Notes: generated from the letters alone by a model not told the origin. 64,000 nt of DNA from Paenibacillus aurantius (GCF_032268605.1 NZ_CP130318.1:15001-79000), one strand, 5' to 3'. Positions 47,662 through 57,454 are shown, counted from the first letter of the stretch. Numbers and translations are program-made.

Positions 47662-48710
47662 CCGAGGAGAAAAAGGATTCCGTCCCCGCCGGGGGAGAAA
47701 CCGGACAAGAGCCGAAAGCATCCGAGCCGGCAGGCAAGCCGGTGGAAGGCGGGGAGGCGGGACTAGAGCCGAAAACATCCGAGACGGCAGGCTTGCCGGT
47801 AGAAGGCGAGGCTTCCGTCCCGGTCGGAGGAAGCGAAGCCCCGGCGAAAGGAGCGGAGCCGGCTGAGCCGGTGAAGGGCGAGGAAGCACCGCTCGTGGCA
47901 GCCAAGCCGTCATCGGACGAAGCGAGCGCAGAGCCCGCCCCGGCGGGCGGTGAGCCGGCGAAGGCGGCTGATGCCGGCGGCGGGAGCGCGGCTGCCGATG
48001 GCGACGCGGAGGCCGAGGCGAAGGCGCGCGCGGCGGCGGAAGCCCGCGAAGCGCGTGCCGCGGCAAGAGCGGCTCGAGCGGCCGCTGCGGGAGCCGCAGG
48101 CGACGGCGCGCCGGCTGGCGGCGACGCGGAAGCGAAGGCCAAGGCCGCCGAAGAGGCGCGCGCCGCGCGGGCTGCGGCAAGAGCCGCCAAGGCGGCCGAG
48201 GACGCCGCGCCCGCGGAGCCGAAGGCACCTTCGCCGAACCAGCCGAGGCTCGACCGCGTGGTCGAGCTGCTGAAGGAGGCGGTGGGAGCCGAGGCGGTCG
48301 CGGAGGCCTACATCAACGAGAAGGACGGGGACTGTCCGACTCTCGTGATGGCTCCGGAGCATTGGGTGGCCGCCGCCGGGCTTCTGAAGACCCATGAGGA
48401 GCTCAGGCAGAACTACTTGCGCAATGTGACCGGGACGGACATGGAAACGCATCTGGAGGTCGTTTACCATCTCATCTCCCTGGAAACGAAGCAGGAATAC
48501 TGCGTCAAGGTGAAAACGGACCGCGACCAGCCCTCGGTGCCATCCGTTACTCCCGTCTGGGCGACGGCGAATTGGAATGAGCGGGAGATTTATGACTTGC
48601 TTGGAGTGGATTTTCCGGGCCACCCCGATTTGCGCCGCATTATGATGCCGGATGATTGGGTCGGGTATCCGCTGCGCAAAGATTACGAACCGATTGACCC
48701 GGAGGTGTAA
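47658..48710 (+). CDS. nuoC: complex I subunit C with a long low-complexity N-terminal extension
   Basis: The conserved NuoC domain (30 kDa subunit of the peripheral arm) covers about residues 197-350 and includes [16 protein letters not shown] and RKDYEP. Before it is a region of about 195 residues rich in Ala, Glu, Gly, Pro and Arg. Within that are two internal repeats: [28 protein letters not shown] (about 18-50), and an Ala-Arg-Glu helix unit at about 115-143 and 156-180. The repeats look like helical or disordered linker. The start ATG 47658 overlaps the nuoB stop (ATGA). The extension is in frame with good coding, so it is probably real. Confidence 0.93.
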   Translation: MTEEKKDSVPAGGETGQEPKASEPAGKPVEGGEAGLEPKTSETAGLPVEGEASVPVGGSEAPAKGAEPAEPVKGEEAPLVAAKPSSDEASAEPAPAGGEPAKAADAGGGSAAADGDAEAEAKARAAAEAREARAAARAARAAAAGAAGDGAPAGGDAEAKAKAAEEARAARAAARAAKAAEDAAPAEPKAPSPNQPRLDRVVELLKEAVGAEAVAEAYINEKDGDCPTLVMAPEHWVAAAGLLKTHEELRQNYLRNVTGTDMETHLEVVYHLISLETKQEYCVKVKTDRDQPSVPSVTPVWATANWNEREIYDLLGVDFPGHPDLRRIMMPDDWVGYPLRKDYEPIDPEV

Positions 48711-48713
48711 CCA

Positions 48714-49814
48714 GTGATACGCACAGAAGAGCTGCTGCTTAATGTAGGCCCGCAGCATCCGAGTACGCATGGAGTGTTCCGCATCATTGTCAAGCTGGAC
48801 GGGGAGATCATCACCGAAGCGATCCCCGTGATGGGATACCTGCACCGCGGGACCGAGAAGCTGGCCGAGAATTTGACCTATACCCAAATCATTCCCTATA
48901 CGGACCGCATGGATTATGTATCCGCGATGACCAACAACTATGTCCTGGTGAACGCGGTAGAGAAGCTGATGGGCCTGGAAATTCCCGAACGGGCGGAATT
49001 TCTTCGTCTCATCGTCATGGAGCTCCAGCGGATTGCGAGCCACATGGTTTGGTGGGGAACGTATTTGCTCGACATCGGGGCGATGAGCCCGTTTCTTTTT
49101 GCCTTCCGGGACCGGGAGATCATCATCAATCTGTTTAACGAGTTGTGCGGAGCGCGGCTGACCTACAACTACATGCGGGTTGGAGGCGTGAAATGGGATG
49201 CTCCCGATGGCTGGATCCAGAAGGTGCGGGAATTCGTCCCGTACATGAAAGAAAAGCTCGAGGAATACCATAATCTGGTGAGCGGAAATGAGATTTTCCT
49301 GGCGCGGATCAAGGGGATCGGCAAATACGATGCCCAAACGGCCATCGATTTCGGACTAAGCGGAGCCAACCTTCGCTGCACCGGTGTGGATTGGGACCTG
49401 CGCAAGGCTCAGCCTTACTGCATCTACGACCGCTTCGAATTCGACGTGCCGGTGCGGGACGGAGGAGATTGCTATGACCGCTATCTTATCCGTATGGAAG
49501 AAATCAAGCAGTCGCTCCGTATTCTGGAGCAGGCGCTGGAGCAGTTCCCCGAAGGCGGGGAAACGATGGGCAAAGTACCGCGTGTCCTGAGGGTACCCGA
49601 AGGGGAAGTATACGCCGGCATCGAGTCCCCCCGGGGGGAAATCGGCGTGCATATCGTTTCCAAAGGAAAGGATAAGCCGTACCGGCTGAAGTTCCGTAGA
49701 CCATCCTTTGTAAACCTGCAAATTTTACCGAAGCTCTTGGTCGGGGAAACGATGACGAACCTGATCACGATACTGGGTGGAATCGATATTGTCGTCGGGG
49801 AGGTAGACTGCTGA
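48714..49814 (+). CDS. nuoD: complex I subunit D
   Basis: NuoD (366 residues, 49 kDa subunit) forms the quinone cavity with NuoB. Conserved parts are LNVGPQHPSTHGVFR at the N-terminus, HRGTEKLAE and the C-terminal GGIDIVVGEVDC. It starts at GTG 48714 with GGAGGTG 6 bases upstream. NuoC and NuoD are separate here, unlike the fused form in E. coli. Confidence 0.96.
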   Translation: MIRTEELLLNVGPQHPSTHGVFRIIVKLDGEIITEAIPVMGYLHRGTEKLAENLTYTQIIPYTDRMDYVSAMTNNYVLVNAVEKLMGLEIPERAEFLRLIVMELQRIASHMVWWGTYLLDIGAMSPFLFAFRDREIIINLFNELCGARLTYNYMRVGGVKWDAPDGWIQKVREFVPYMKEKLEEYHNLVSGNEIFLARIKGIGKYDAQTAIDFGLSGANLRCTGVDWDLRKAQPYCIYDRFEFDVPVRDGGDCYDRYLIRMEEIKQSLRILEQALEQFPEGGETMGKVPRVLRVPEGEVYAGIESPRGEIGVHIVSKGKDKPYRLKFRRPSFVNLQILPKLLVGETMTNLITILGGIDIVVGEVDC

Positions 49815-50824
49815 TGGGCGATCTTCTGACGCAGGGCTTGACGTGGGGATCCTTTTTTCTCTTTCTCCTCTTCGGGATCATCATGCTGCTGCTCGTTCTC
49901 GGATTCGTTACCTACGCCATCTATTTTGAACGCAAGGTCATCGGCTGGATGCAGCTGAGGATCGGCCCGAACCGGGTCGGCCCGCTGGGACTGCTGCAAA
50001 CGGTGGCGGACGTGACGAAGCTGCTCATTAAAGAAGACACGATTCCGAACAAGGCGGAGAGGTACCTTTTTATTATCGCTCCGATCATTACGTTCGTTCC
50101 TTCGTTCGTTGTGCTGGCCACCATTCCGTTCTCTGAAAATTTGTACAACGCGAACCTTGACGTGGGAATTCTGTACTACGTAGCCTTGTCGGGCATTTCG
50201 ACGATCGGGATCGTGCTCGGGGGATGGGCCTCCAACAACAAATATGCGCTGCTCGGAGGCATGCGGTCCGCCGCCCAGATGATTTCCTACGAAATCCCGC
50301 TGGTCATCTCCGTGGTAGGGGTCATCATGATGGCAGGCAGTTTGAATCTCAGAGACATTGTCGCCTGGCAAGCAGGCGGGTTCTGGCACTGGAACTTTCT
50401 GCCCCAGATTATCGGATTCATCGTGTTCGTCATCGCGGCCATCTCCGAGCTGAACCGGACGCCCTTTGACCTGCCGGAGGCGGAATCGGAGCTTGTGGCG
50501 GGGTATCACGTCGAGTACAGCGGATTCCGTTTTGCCTTCTTCATGCTGGCGGAGTACGTCTACGTGTTCGCCATTGCATCCATGACCACGGTGTTGTTCC
50601 TGGGCGGCTGGCATGCTCCCTTCGGCTTCCTGGATTTCATCCCGGGCATTCTGTGGTTCCTGCTGAAGTTTGCCTTTGTGGTGTTCTTCCTGTTCTGGCT
50701 GCGCGCCACCATGCCGAGAATCCGGGTCGATCAGCTGATGGGAATGGGCTGGAAGGTTCTGCTGCCGTTGTCCCTGGTTAATATCTTCGTTACCGCTGCC
50801 TACATGGAGCTGTTCGTGAAATAA
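49814..50824 (+). CDS. nuoH: complex I subunit H
   Basis: NuoH (336 residues, 8 helices) anchors the peripheral arm and lines the quinone tunnel. It has the family pieces RIGPNRVGPLGLLQTVADVTKLLIKED and ISELNRTPFDLPEAESELVAGYHVEYSG (read in parts). Its ATG overlaps the nuoD stop by one base (TGATG). Confidence 0.96.
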   Translation: MGDLLTQGLTWGSFFLFLLFGIIMLLLVLGFVTYAIYFERKVIGWMQLRIGPNRVGPLGLLQTVADVTKLLIKEDTIPNKAERYLFIIAPIITFVPSFVVLATIPFSENLYNANLDVGILYYVALSGISTIGIVLGGWASNNKYALLGGMRSAAQMISYEIPLVISVVGVIMMAGSLNLRDIVAWQAGGFWHWNFLPQIIGFIVFVIAAISELNRTPFDLPEAESELVAGYHVEYSGFRFAFFMLAEYVYVFAIASMTTVLFLGGWHAPFGFLDFIPGILWFLLKFAFVVFFLFWLRATMPRIRVDQLMGMGWKVLLPLSLVNIFVTAAYMELFVK

Positions 50825-50840
50825 CGAGCCTAGAGAGGTG

Positions 50841-51302
50841 ATGGCTGTGAAGGGCCTGATCAAGGGAATGGGCATAACCCTCAAAAACATGACCCAGAAA
50901 AAAATCACATACGCCTACCCGGACGTCCCACTCGAAATGCCGGACCGGTTCCGGGGGATTCAGCATTTTGACCCGGAGAAGTGCATCGTCTGCAACCAGT
51001 GCGCCCGGATCTGTCCGACGGAATGCATCACGCTGACCGGCAAGAAGAATCCCGATCCTGAGAAGAAGGGAAAGGTCATCGACACGTACGACATTAACTT
51101 CGAGCTCTGCATTCTCTGCGACCTGTGTACGGAGGTTTGCCCGACGGAAGCCATTGTGATGACGAACAACTTCGAGCTTGCGTCTTACAGCCGCGACGAG
51201 CTGTTCAAGAACCTCGAATGGCTGAACGACAACAACGTGAACATCCGGCAGGAGAACAATTCCGCACTTCCGAAGGGAGGGGCGAAGAAGGATGCTGACT
51301 AA
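50841..51302 (+). CDS. nuoI: complex I subunit I
   Basis: NuoI (153 residues) holds two [4Fe-4S] clusters in CIVCNQCARICP and CILCDLCTEVCP. Upstream starts at GTG 50838, ATG 50841 and GTG 50847 are all possible around AGAGAGGTG. It overlaps nuoJ by 11 bases. With NuoB it is the only visible iron-sulfur subunit, since nuoG is absent. Confidence 0.95.
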   Translation: MAVKGLIKGMGITLKNMTQKKITYAYPDVPLEMPDRFRGIQHFDPEKCIVCNQCARICPTECITLTGKKNPDPEKKGKVIDTYDINFELCILCDLCTEVCPTEAIVMTNNFELASYSRDELFKNLEWLNDNNVNIRQENNSALPKGGAKKDAD

Positions 51303-51819
51303 TCTGATGGACTATTTGTCCAGCGGAAGCAACATCATGTTCTTTATCTTTGCCGTGCTGGCCATCGGCGGGGCGGTCTCCATGATCAGCCTGACCCGGG
51401 TCGTGCACATGGTTACGGCGCTGGCCTTAACCTTTATCAGTCTGGCCGGACTCTATGTGCTGCTTAATGCGGAGTTCGTCGCGTTCGTCCAGGTGCTGAT
51501 TTACGCGGGAGCCATCTCCATCCTGATGATTTTCGGTATCATGATGACCAAGCACCAGGGGGAAGAGGAAGAAGAGCCCAAGCGTCCGTGGCACAACGGT
51601 CTCCTGCTCGTAGGGGTTCTCGGGCTGTTCGGCTTTCTGTTCTATGCCATCCAGAACTCGACATTCCCGGCTCAAGCTTTGGAGGTCCAGGAGAAAAATA
51701 CCCTTGAGATTGGCAAGCTGCTCTTTAACGTTCATGTCATTCCGTTTGAGCTGATGTCGGTGCTGCTGACCGTGGCCTTCATCGGGGCGATCGTGGTGGC
51801 GAAGAGGGAGGAGGATTAA
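51292..51819 (+). CDS. nuoJ: complex I subunit J
   Basis: This 175-residue membrane subunit has five helices and the VQVLIYAGAISILMIFGIMM segment typical of NuoJ/ND6. The ATG lies within nuoI with GAAGAAGGA upstream. Confidence 0.94.
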   Translation: MLTNLMDYLSSGSNIMFFIFAVLAIGGAVSMISLTRVVHMVTALALTFISLAGLYVLLNAEFVAFVQVLIYAGAISILMIFGIMMTKHQGEEEEEPKRPWHNGLLLVGVLGLFGFLFYAIQNSTFPAQALEVQEKNTLEIGKLLFNVHVIPFELMSVLLTVAFIGAIVVAKREED

Positions 51820-51822
51820 CGG

Positions 51823-52134
51823 ATGAGCGACGTGCTGACTCCTTATTTGACGCTCGGGGCGATTCTGTTCTGCATCGGCTTGTACGGCGCCTTGGCGAAG
51901 AAGAACGCCGTGGTTGTGCTGCTGTCCATCGAGCTTATGCTGAACGGCGTTAACCTGAACTTGATCGCCTTCTCCAAGATGGGCGTCAATCCGTCCCTGA
52001 CGGGTCAAATCTTCTCCTTGTTCAACATTACGGTCGCGGCGGCGGAGGCGGCGGTGGGCATTGCCCTTCTGATTGCGCTGTACCGCAACAAAGGCACGGC
52101 CGACGTGACCGAGATGGACTCGATGAAGCATTAA
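51823..52134 (+). CDS. nuoK: complex I subunit K
   Basis: This 103-residue subunit has three helices and the buried Glu in [16 protein letters not shown], part of the proton pathway. GGGAGGAGGA precedes ATG 51823. It is separated from nuoL by a 275-base spacer of tandem repeats. Confidence 0.95.
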   Translation: MSDVLTPYLTLGAILFCIGLYGALAKKNAVVVLLSIELMLNGVNLNLIAFSKMGVNPSLTGQIFSLFNITVAAAEAAVGIALLIALYRNKGTADVTEMDSMKH

Positions 52135-52151
52135 CCGGGGCTTTCCGCTCC

Positions 52152-52394
52152 AGCAGTTCCTTACGAAGTGGCTTTCCCTTCGGGAAAACCCAGCAAATGC
52201 TTACGAAGTCACCTTACTCTACGAGTAAGCTTAGCAGTTCCTTACGAAGTGGCTTTCCCTCTGGGAAAACCCAGCAAATGCTTACGAAGTCACCTTACTC
52301 TACGAGTAAGCTTAGCACTTCCTTACGAAGTGGCTTTCCCTCTGGGAAAACCCAGCAAATGCTTACGAAGTCACCTTACTCTACGAGTAAGCTT
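52152..52394. repeat. three tandem copies of an 81-bp hairpin-rich repeat
   Basis: Three copies start at 52152, 52233 and 52314, differing at only a few bases. Each has two TTACGAAGT sites in direct orientation, a TTTCCC/GGGAAA hairpin and a TTACTC/GAGTAA hairpin. The unit (27 codons) keeps two forward frames open, one of them in frame with nuoL. The last copy ends three bases before the nuoL ribosome site (AGGAGG). There are no spacers, so it is not a CRISPR array. Confidence 0.95.
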
Positions 52395-52409
52395 TTAGGA
52401 GGCAAAATC

Positions 52410-54305
52410 ATGTCATCCGACTTATCGCAATACGCCTGGCTGGTGCCGCTTTTCCCGCTCGCGGCCTTCCTCGTCCTAACCGCCATCGGGAGACAGATGA
52501 AAACGGTGGGGGTGGCGGTGAGCATCGCGGCGGCGGCCGTTTCCTTCGTCCTTGCCCTTCTCATCCTGGCAGGACGACTGGGCAGCGGGGTCGCCGATTA
52601 TACGTGGGACGATTGGGAATGGCTCAAAATCGGCGATTTTACCTTGAACATGGGCTTCGAGGTGACCAACCTCAACGCGCTGATGCTGGTGGTGGTTACG
52701 CTGGTCAGCCTGCTGGTGAATGTTTATTCGCGCGGGTATATGCACGATGACGAGCGCATCACCGTGTTCTACAGCTATGTTTCGCTTTTTACGTTCTCGA
52801 TGCTCGGCCTTGTCCTATCCGTTAACCTGATCGAGCTGTATATTTTCTGGGAATTGGTAGGGGTCTGCTCCTTCCTCCTGGTCGGCTTCTGGTACTTCAA
52901 GCCGGAGGCGCGGGCGGCGGCGAAGAAGGCGTTTATCGTCACCCGGATCGGGGATGTGGGGCTGTTCATTGGCATTCTGCTCCTGTTCTGGTACATGCCC
53001 GAGCACAAGCTCGATTTCATTTCCCTTCACAATACGTTCGCTAATCCGGAAGCATCAGCCATTAGCGCCGGAGTGATTACGGCCATCGCCATTCTGATCT
53101 TTATCGGCGCTATGGGCAAATCGGGCCAGTTCCCGCTGCATACGTGGCTTCCGGATGCAATGGAAGGGCCGACGCCGATCTCCGCCCTTATCCACGCCGC
53201 GACGATGGTCGCCGCCGGGGTATACCTGGTCGCCCGGACGTTCGATATTTTCCGGGCCTCGCCGGATGCGCTGACCGTAGTAGCGGTCGTGGGCGGATTT
53301 ACCGCCATCTTCGCCGCTATTATCGGCACGGCCCAGAATGACATCAAGCGGATTCTCGCCTATTCCACGGTCAGCCAGCTCGGCTACATGATGATGGCGC
53401 TTGGCTTGGGAACGTGGGCGGCTTATTCCGCGGGAATTTTTCACCTGTTCACGCATGCGTTCTTCAAGGCTCTTCTGTTCCTTGGGGCAGGGAGCGTCAT
53501 TCACGCCGTACATACCCAGGATATCCACGAGATGGGCGGGCTGGGCCGCCGCATGAAGATAACCGCCTGGACCTTCGGGATCGGAGCGTTGGCTCTCTCA
53601 GGCATCTTCCCGCTGTCGGGCTTCTGGTCGAAGGATGCCATTCTCACCGAGGCTTATCATCACAGCCAGCCGCTGTTCTGGGTCGGCCTGATTGCGGCCT
53701 TCTTCACCGCCTTCTACATGGCCAGGCTGTTCTTCCTCGTCTTCACCGGCAAGCTGCGCACCCAAGTGGAGCCGCACGAATCGCCGCCTTCCATGACGCT
53801 GCCTCTAATCGTCTTGGCTGCTCTTGCCGTGGTTGCCGGCTTCGTCATGATCCCGGGGGTTAACCCTTGGCTTGGCGGCTGGCTGACCGGAGAGCATCTG
53901 GAGGAATCGGCCGATTGGCTCGTTATGGGGCTGTCTACCTTGGCCGGCTTGAGCGGCATTGGGCTCGGCTGGGCGATGTATGCCAAGCGTTCCGTACCGG
54001 CCGATCTGGTCGCGGGCCCGCTTCCGTGGCTGCACCGGATCGTTCAGCGGAAGTTCTATATCGATGAGCTGTACCAAGCCGTTATCGTGGCTCCTCTTAA
54101 GGGACTCGGAGCGCTGTTGAACGTCTTCGACGATTATGTCGTGGATGGAATCGTTAAGCTGCTGACGGGAATGGCGGTCGGGCTCGGCCGCCTGGGCACG
54201 CGTCTGCAGAACGGTCAGGTTCAAACGTACGGGCTCGTCACGCTTCTAGGCTTTGTCATTCTGGTTCTGGCCCTGGCGGGAAGGAGGTTCATCCATCTTG
54301 GCTAA
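52410..54305 (+). CDS. nuoL: complex I subunit L
   Basis: NuoL (631 residues) is the distal antiporter-like proton-pumping subunit. It has about 14-16 helices, the conserved WELVGVCSFLLVGFWY and GKSGQFPLHTWLPDAMEGPTP segments, and a C-terminal lateral-helix region. ATG 52410 follows TTTTAGGAGG. A longer in-frame open frame reaches back through the tandem repeats to 52197. That part is not NuoL-like and would ignore the strong internal ribosome site, so it is excluded. Confidence 0.96.
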   Translation: MSSDLSQYAWLVPLFPLAAFLVLTAIGRQMKTVGVAVSIAAAAVSFVLALLILAGRLGSGVADYTWDDWEWLKIGDFTLNMGFEVTNLNALMLVVVTLVSLLVNVYSRGYMHDDERITVFYSYVSLFTFSMLGLVLSVNLIELYIFWELVGVCSFLLVGFWYFKPEARAAAKKAFIVTRIGDVGLFIGILLLFWYMPEHKLDFISLHNTFANPEASAISAGVITAIAILIFIGAMGKSGQFPLHTWLPDAMEGPTPISALIHAATMVAAGVYLVARTFDIFRASPDALTVVAVVGGFTAIFAAIIGTAQNDIKRILAYSTVSQLGYMMMALGLGTWAAYSAGIFHLFTHAFFKALLFLGAGSVIHAVHTQDIHEMGGLGRRMKITAWTFGIGALALSGIFPLSGFWSKDAILTEAYHHSQPLFWVGLIAAFFTAFYMARLFFLVFTGKLRTQVEPHESPPSMTLPLIVLAALAVVAGFVMIPGVNPWLGGWLTGEHLEESADWLVMGLSTLAGLSGIGLGWAMYAKRSVPADLVAGPLPWLHRIVQRKFYIDELYQAVIVAPLKGLGALLNVFDDYVVDGIVKLLTGMAVGLGRLGTRLQNGQVQTYGLVTLLGFVILVLALAGRRFIHLG

Positions 54306-55920
54306 TTTACCCATTCTGAGCATGATTGCCTTCTCTCCCTTGCTTGGGGTTCTCATCCTGCTTTTTATGCCAAAGGATCAAGGAAAATGGATCAAAGTCA
54401 TCGGGGCGGCCACTACGTTCATCCCGCTTGTGTTGGCCGGCTTGCTGTATGCCGACTTTAACCAGCAGGAGGGAGGCTTCCAGTACTCCGAGCTTCACAA
54501 CTGGATCACGGTTCCCCTTAACAAAGAGGCTCAGCACTTAAGCGAGATCACCTCGCTTTATTTCAAATTCGATTACAGCCTGGCTGTGGACGGCTTGTCG
54601 CTTTCCCTGGTCTTCCTGACGGCGCTGATCTGCACGATGGCGGCACTGGCCTCGGTCTATATCAAAAAGCGTTGGAAGCTCTACTACATTCTTTTTCTTC
54701 TTCTGGAAACCGGTATTTTCGGGGTATTCATGGCCCAGGACCTGTTCCTGTTCTTCCTGTTCTTCGAGATTACCCTCGTTCCGATGTTCTTCCTGATCGG
54801 CATTTGGGGCTACATCAACCGGGAGCAGGCGGCGAACAAGTTCCTGATCTACAACGGGCTCGGCTCGGCCGTCATGCTGATCGTGTTCCTCATCCTGGTG
54901 ACCACGGCCGGCTTCTCGGCGGTTCAGGATGCGAACGGGGCGTCGCTCTATTTCAGCGGCAGCCTGCGGGACATCACGGATAACCTCTATAACAATCCGA
55001 ATGCCTATGTTCACATTCAGGAGCAGAATCTTCCGTTCTACCTAAGCGCCGGGGCGAAGAGCGCTCTGTTCGCACTGCTCCTGGTGGCGTTCGGCATCAA
55101 GCTGCCGATCTTCCCTTTCCATACGTGGATGCTTAAGGTGCATACGGAAGCGCCGCCTTCCATCGTCATGATCCACTCCGGCATTCTGCTGAAGATGGGG
55201 GCATACGGCTTGATACGATTCGGCGTGCTTCTGTTCCCTGAACAGGCGAAGAGCTGGGCGTTTGTTCTGGCACTGCTCGGGCTGATCAACATTCTGTACG
55301 GGGCGGTTCTGGCCTTCGTGCAAAAGGACTTCAAGCTCGTGCTCGCATACTCCAGCATCAGCCATATGGGCGTCGTTCTTCTAGGCCTTGCCGCCTTTAA
55401 CCAGATCGGCATGCAGGGGGCGGTGTTCCAGCTCGTCTCCCACGGCCTGATCTCCGCGCTGATGTTCCTGCTGGTCGGAAGTCTGTATGAACGCACGGGA
55501 ACGACCGAGCTCTCTAAGCTCGGCGGACTGGCTTCGTCCCTTCCGTTCATGAGCGGCATTCTGCTGGTGGCCGGGATGGCCTCGCTCGGGCTTCCGGGGC
55601 TCTCGGGCTTCGTGAGCGAATTTCTCGCCTTCCTTGGCTTGTTCGGCACGATGAAGGCCCTGACCATCATCAGTGCCCTTGGCATTATTCTCGCTGCGGT
55701 GTACGTTCTTCGCGGGGTGCTGAGCATCACGTTCGGACCGCAGAAGGAGGAGCGCCCCGGGATCCGGGACGCCCGACTGATCGAGGCGGTGCCGATGATC
55801 GTGCTGGTTGCTTTTATTCTGCTGCTTGGCGTGTATCCGGGGATTCTCAGCCAGCCGCTGGAGCAGACGGTGACCGGCTTTACCGACTTTATTCAATCCA
55901 CCCCGAAGATAGGAGAATAG
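54298..55920 (+). CDS. nuoM: complex I subunit M
   Basis: NuoM (540 residues) is the second antiporter-like subunit. It has FFLFFEITLVPMFFLIGIWG and FGIKLPIFPFHTWMLKVHTEAPP (read in parts). It starts at TTG 54298: AAGGAGG lies 10 bases upstream and the product begins MANLPILSM. It overlaps nuoL by 8 bases. Confidence 0.95.
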   Translation: MANLPILSMIAFSPLLGVLILLFMPKDQGKWIKVIGAATTFIPLVLAGLLYADFNQQEGGFQYSELHNWITVPLNKEAQHLSEITSLYFKFDYSLAVDGLSLSLVFLTALICTMAALASVYIKKRWKLYYILFLLLETGIFGVFMAQDLFLFFLFFEITLVPMFFLIGIWGYINREQAANKFLIYNGLGSAVMLIVFLILVTTAGFSAVQDANGASLYFSGSLRDITDNLYNNPNAYVHIQEQNLPFYLSAGAKSALFALLLVAFGIKLPIFPFHTWMLKVHTEAPPSIVMIHSGILLKMGAYGLIRFGVLLFPEQAKSWAFVLALLGLINILYGAVLAFVQKDFKLVLAYSSISHMGVVLLGLAAFNQIGMQGAVFQLVSHGLISALMFLLVGSLYERTGTTELSKLGGLASSLPFMSGILLVAGMASLGLPGLSGFVSEFLAFLGLFGTMKALTIISALGIILAAVYVLRGVLSITFGPQKEERPGIRDARLIEAVPMIVLVAFILLLGVYPGILSQPLEQTVTGFTDFIQSTPKIGE

Positions 55921-55924
55921 ACCA

Positions 55925-57439
55925 ATGCCACAAGGACTCCAGTTAGCCGATTTGACTCATCTGGCGCCGGAATTGACCTTGGTCATCTCGGCTATCGTAA
56001 TTTCATTGCTGGATATGTTCCTTCCGCGGACGGTGAGCCGGACCCTGCTGGGCTGGCTTTCGTTAGCGGGCGTCCTGATCTCTGCCGTATTCGTGATCGG
56101 GCAGGTGAATCCGGCCGAGCCGGTCTCCCTCCTCGGGCAAAGCCTCCGGGTGGACGACTTCGGAAGCCTGCTGAAGCTGGTCCTGCTCACCGGTACGGCC
56201 CTCGTCCTCTTCATGAGCCTGGGCTCGGTGCGGGAAGAAGAGATTCCCCACGTTGGGGAGTATTATTACCTGCTTCTACCGGCTACCTTGGGCGGCATGG
56301 TCATGGCGGCCTCGGCCGATCTCATCACCTTGTTCGTCGGGCTGGAGCTGCTCAGCATCACCTCTTACATTCTGGTAGGAATGCGCAAGAAGAACCTTCA
56401 GTCGAACGAGGGGGCGTTTAAATACATCATCCAAGGGGGGATTTCCTCCGCGATGATTCTGTACGGCATGTCCTTTCTGTACGGCATGTCCGGCTCGACC
56501 AATCTCGGGGAAATCAACCAGGCGCTGATCCAGAACGCCTCCACCCTCAGCCCGCTCATCTACCTGTCCTTCTTCCTGCTGTTGGCGGGCTTCGGGTTCA
56601 AGGTAGCGGCGGCACCGTTCCACACCTGGGCCCCGGATGTTTACCAGGGGGCGCCGACTCCCGTAACGGCTTATCTCGCCGTAGTGTCGAAGGCGGCGGG
56701 CTTCGCCATTCTGTTCCGGATGATGTACCGCGTCTACATGGGCGTGACGAACGATACGGGGAACCCGGCCCAGCCGATCAGCGAGGACATCTTCTTCTCG
56801 CTAAGCGTTCTGGCCGCTATCGCCATGATCGCCGGTAACCTGCTCGCCCTCCGGCAGAAGAACGTTAAGAGGCTGCTCGCTTATTCCGGAATTGCGAATG
56901 CGGGCTACCTGCTCGCCCCGATCTCGTCCCAATTCTCGATTGTGCATTACACGAACTTCTCGGAGTTTCTGTACTATTTGATCGCGTACCTGTTCATGAA
57001 CATCGGGGCGTTCGCCGTGCTAATGATGGTGGAGAGGACCGACGGCACGGAGGAGCTTCGCGGCTTCGCCGGGTTCTATTACCGGGCGCCTTGGACGGCC
57101 GTTGCGATGGTGCTGCTTATCCTGTCGCTGGCGGGGATTCCGGTGACCGGAGGCTTCTTCGGAAAAATCTTCATCATGATGGGGACGCTGCAGAACCATC
57201 TGTACTGGCTAGCCTCCATCATGATCGTTACCAGCGTCATCTCGTTCTACTATTACTTCTCGATCATCCGCCAAATGTTCATGCGGACGGACCCGGGCGG
57301 GGACCGGCTGAAAGCCCCGCTTCCGCTTACCATCACCGCGTGGGTCTGCGCTGTGGCGGGAGTGGCCCTGGGCTGCTACCCGCAAGGGGTCCTGAGATTC
57401 CTTCAGGATATTTTCAGCATCGGCATGGACATGATGTAA
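55925..57439 (+). CDS. nuoN: complex I subunit N
   Basis: NuoN (504 residues) is the third antiporter-like subunit, next to the peripheral arm. It has about 14 helices and the conserved GLELLSITSYILVGMRK and FHTWAPDVYQGAPTPVTAYL segments (read in parts). AGGAGAA precedes ATG. It is the last gene of the operon. Confidence 0.95.
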   Translation: MPQGLQLADLTHLAPELTLVISAIVISLLDMFLPRTVSRTLLGWLSLAGVLISAVFVIGQVNPAEPVSLLGQSLRVDDFGSLLKLVLLTGTALVLFMSLGSVREEEIPHVGEYYYLLLPATLGGMVMAASADLITLFVGLELLSITSYILVGMRKKNLQSNEGAFKYIIQGGISSAMILYGMSFLYGMSGSTNLGEINQALIQNASTLSPLIYLSFFLLLAGFGFKVAAAPFHTWAPDVYQGAPTPVTAYLAVVSKAAGFAILFRMMYRVYMGVTNDTGNPAQPISEDIFFSLSVLAAIAMIAGNLLALRQKNVKRLLAYSGIANAGYLLAPISSQFSIVHYTNFSEFLYYLIAYLFMNIGAFAVLMMVERTDGTEELRGFAGFYYRAPWTAVAMVLLILSLAGIPVTGGFFGKIFIMMGTLQNHLYWLASIMIVTSVISFYYYFSIIRQMFMRTDPGGDRLKAPLPLTITAWVCAVAGVALGCYPQGVLRFLQDIFSIGMDMM

Positions 57440-57454
57440 CCGAACCGTACGACG

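Noticed and set aside
52152-52394. CRISPR array
   Set aside because: The repeat units are contiguous with no variable spacers, and no cas genes are nearby.
52197-52409. N-terminal extension of NuoL through the 81-bp repeats
   Set aside because: In frame and open, but the repeat-encoded peptide is not NuoL-like and a strong AGGAGG precedes the normal ATG 52410.
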